Assembly: GCA_951813625.1 (NCBI GenBank)
Contig: CATOTS010000042.1
Span: 62,001 to 126,000 of the forward strand
Source of the DNA: an uncultured Caldilineaceae bacterium
Lineage (GTDB): Bacteria > Chloroflexota > Anaerolineae > Caldilineales > Caldilineaceae
DNA: 64,000 nucleotides
Direction: 5' to 3'
In this document: positions 63,397-64,000 of the stretch, in pieces
Layout: each line of letters begins with the position of its first letter
Position numbering within the stretch: the stretch's first letter is position 1
Position numbers and translations under genes: made by a program
Notes under the pieces: generated by a model
Database searches by the model: none
What the model saw: only the letters and a program-made list of their open reading frames with translations
What the model was told of the DNA's origin: nothing

Positions 63397-64000
63397 TCAT
63401 CTCTCGCTGAGCTGCTGGTTAACCGGGACCCGGCGCGTGAGAATATACCAATCGGGGAATGTTGCGAAGCGGTCGGCCGGTGTGTTCAGCGGCCCAATCT
63501 GAACCGCCTTGACGCGCTCGCTGACGCCATAGGTATAGGCCGGGTAGTAGAGGGGGATGGCGGGAATGTCGGCGGCAAAAAGATGCTGAAACTGGACATA
63601 GAGCGCGCGGCGCTTCTCCTGGTCCACCGTGCTTCTGGCCAGGGTCATCAACGCATCGGCTTCATCGTTGGACCACCCGCCGTAGTTCTGGCCAACATCG
63701 ATCTGGCTGCTGTGGTAGAGCGGGAAGGGGTCGGGGTCGCCGGTAATGTCCCAGCTGACGAGTACGGCGTCAAAGCGGCGCGGCACCAGAAAGTCATTTA
63801 CCAGCCCGACGAAAGTGACGCTCTGCGCGATGGCTTTGACGCCGACAGCCTGCCAGTCCGCCGCGATCTGCTCGATGAGGGCGATGCGTGCGGCATCATC
63901 GTTTGTGAGCAGGATGAGCTGCATCGGCCGCCCATCCTTGTCGCGCGTGCCGTCGCCGTCGCTATCGACCCAGCCGCTCTCATCCAGGAGGCGCCGCGCC
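63397..64000 (-). CDS. Peptide/nickel ABC transporter substrate-binding protein, C-terminal part (runs off the window)
   Basis: The visible 200 residues are the C-terminal domain of a family-5 (DppA/OppA-type) extracellular binding protein. RRLLDESGWVDSDGDGTRDK is the conserved hinge segment before the last lobe. AADWQAVGVKAIAQSVTF, FDAVLVSWDITGDPDPFPLY and the NYGGWSNDEADALM pattern follow, then LFAADIPAIPLYYPAYTYGV near the end. The frame is open to the window edge; the start is outside. The stop TGA is at 63399-63397. It would bind peptides or related ligands outside the cell. Confidence 0.9.
   Translation of the reverse strand, partial: ARRLLDESGWVDSDGDGTRDKDGRPMQLILLTNDDAARIALIEQIAADWQAVGVKAIAQSVTFVGLVNDFLVPRRFDAVLVSWDITGDPDPFPLYHSSQIDVGQNYGGWSNDEADALMTLARSTVDQEKRRALYVQFQHLFAADIPAIPLYYPAYTYGVSERVKAVQIGPLNTPADRFATFPDWYILTRRVPVNQQLSER

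Overview
The window looks like a chromosomal segment of a GC-rich, uncultured member of the Chloroflexota (Anaerolineae/Caldilineae type). The placement is inferred from gene order and protein character: rpoB-rpoC followed by rpsL, a complete division and cell-wall (dcw) cluster without murE, a class II ribonucleotide reductase next to NrdR, LplB/MalF-type sugar ABC transporters, and many Gfo/Idh/MocA oxidoreductases. No 16S rRNA is present to confirm it.

Layout. (1) 1-10762, minus strand: rpsL (5' part), rpoC and rpoB. rpoB has a near-consensus promoter and a leader of about 380 nt, and a 59-codon GTG-start gene for a one-pass membrane protein lies upstream. A GC-rich dispersed repeat sits between rpsL and rpoC; a second copy lies at 54751-55137. 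(2) 10763-12510: mostly non-coding, with a DUF3224-like gene and an orphan 3' end of a group II intron (domains V and VI) just before mraZ. (3) 12511-33556, plus strand: mraZ-rsmH-ftsL-ftsI-murF-mraY-murD-ftsW-murG-two CvpA-like membrane genes-murC-P-loop kinase-murB-ddl-ftsQ-ftsA-ftsZ. This supplies lipid II synthesis (except MurE) and the core divisome. (4) 33841-37270: nrdR and nrdJ behind a promoter overlapped by two NrdR-box-like sites.

(5) 37331-46623: accessory genes. They are a 30-codon ORF with a strong Shine-Dalgarno site, a large membrane glycosyltransferase-like protein of lower GC, a Gfo/Idh/MocA oxidoreductase, an M55 D-aminopeptidase-like protein, a GNAT acetyltransferase, an enolase-superfamily enzyme, a creatininase-family amidohydrolase and an M20 peptidase. 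(6) 47154-50207: a secreted 1017-residue protein with an FN3-like domain and two arrays of plant-type leucine-rich repeats joined by Thr/Pro linkers. Small secreted and winged-helix proteins follow. (7) 51784-62150: a sugar uptake and catabolism region. It holds a truncated LplB-like permease fused by deletion to the tail of another gene, a DHDPS-family aldolase, an NAD-dependent epimerase, and an operon of lipoprotein binding protein, two permeases, two tandemly duplicated oxidoreductases and a five-Asp-box sialidase-like protein. (8) 62285-64000, minus strand: tRNA-Met(CAU), initiator tRNA, an FtsB/DivIC-like gene, tRNA-Leu(CAG) and the C-terminal part of a peptide ABC transporter binding protein.

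The most unusual items are the plant-type LRR protein, the orphan group II intron tail, the repeat-built insertion in RpoB, the paired hairpin-rich dispersed repeats, a YCTACG direct-repeat motif found three times, and the possible sialic-acid-like catabolic operon. All calls come from reading the sequence; no database search was run.
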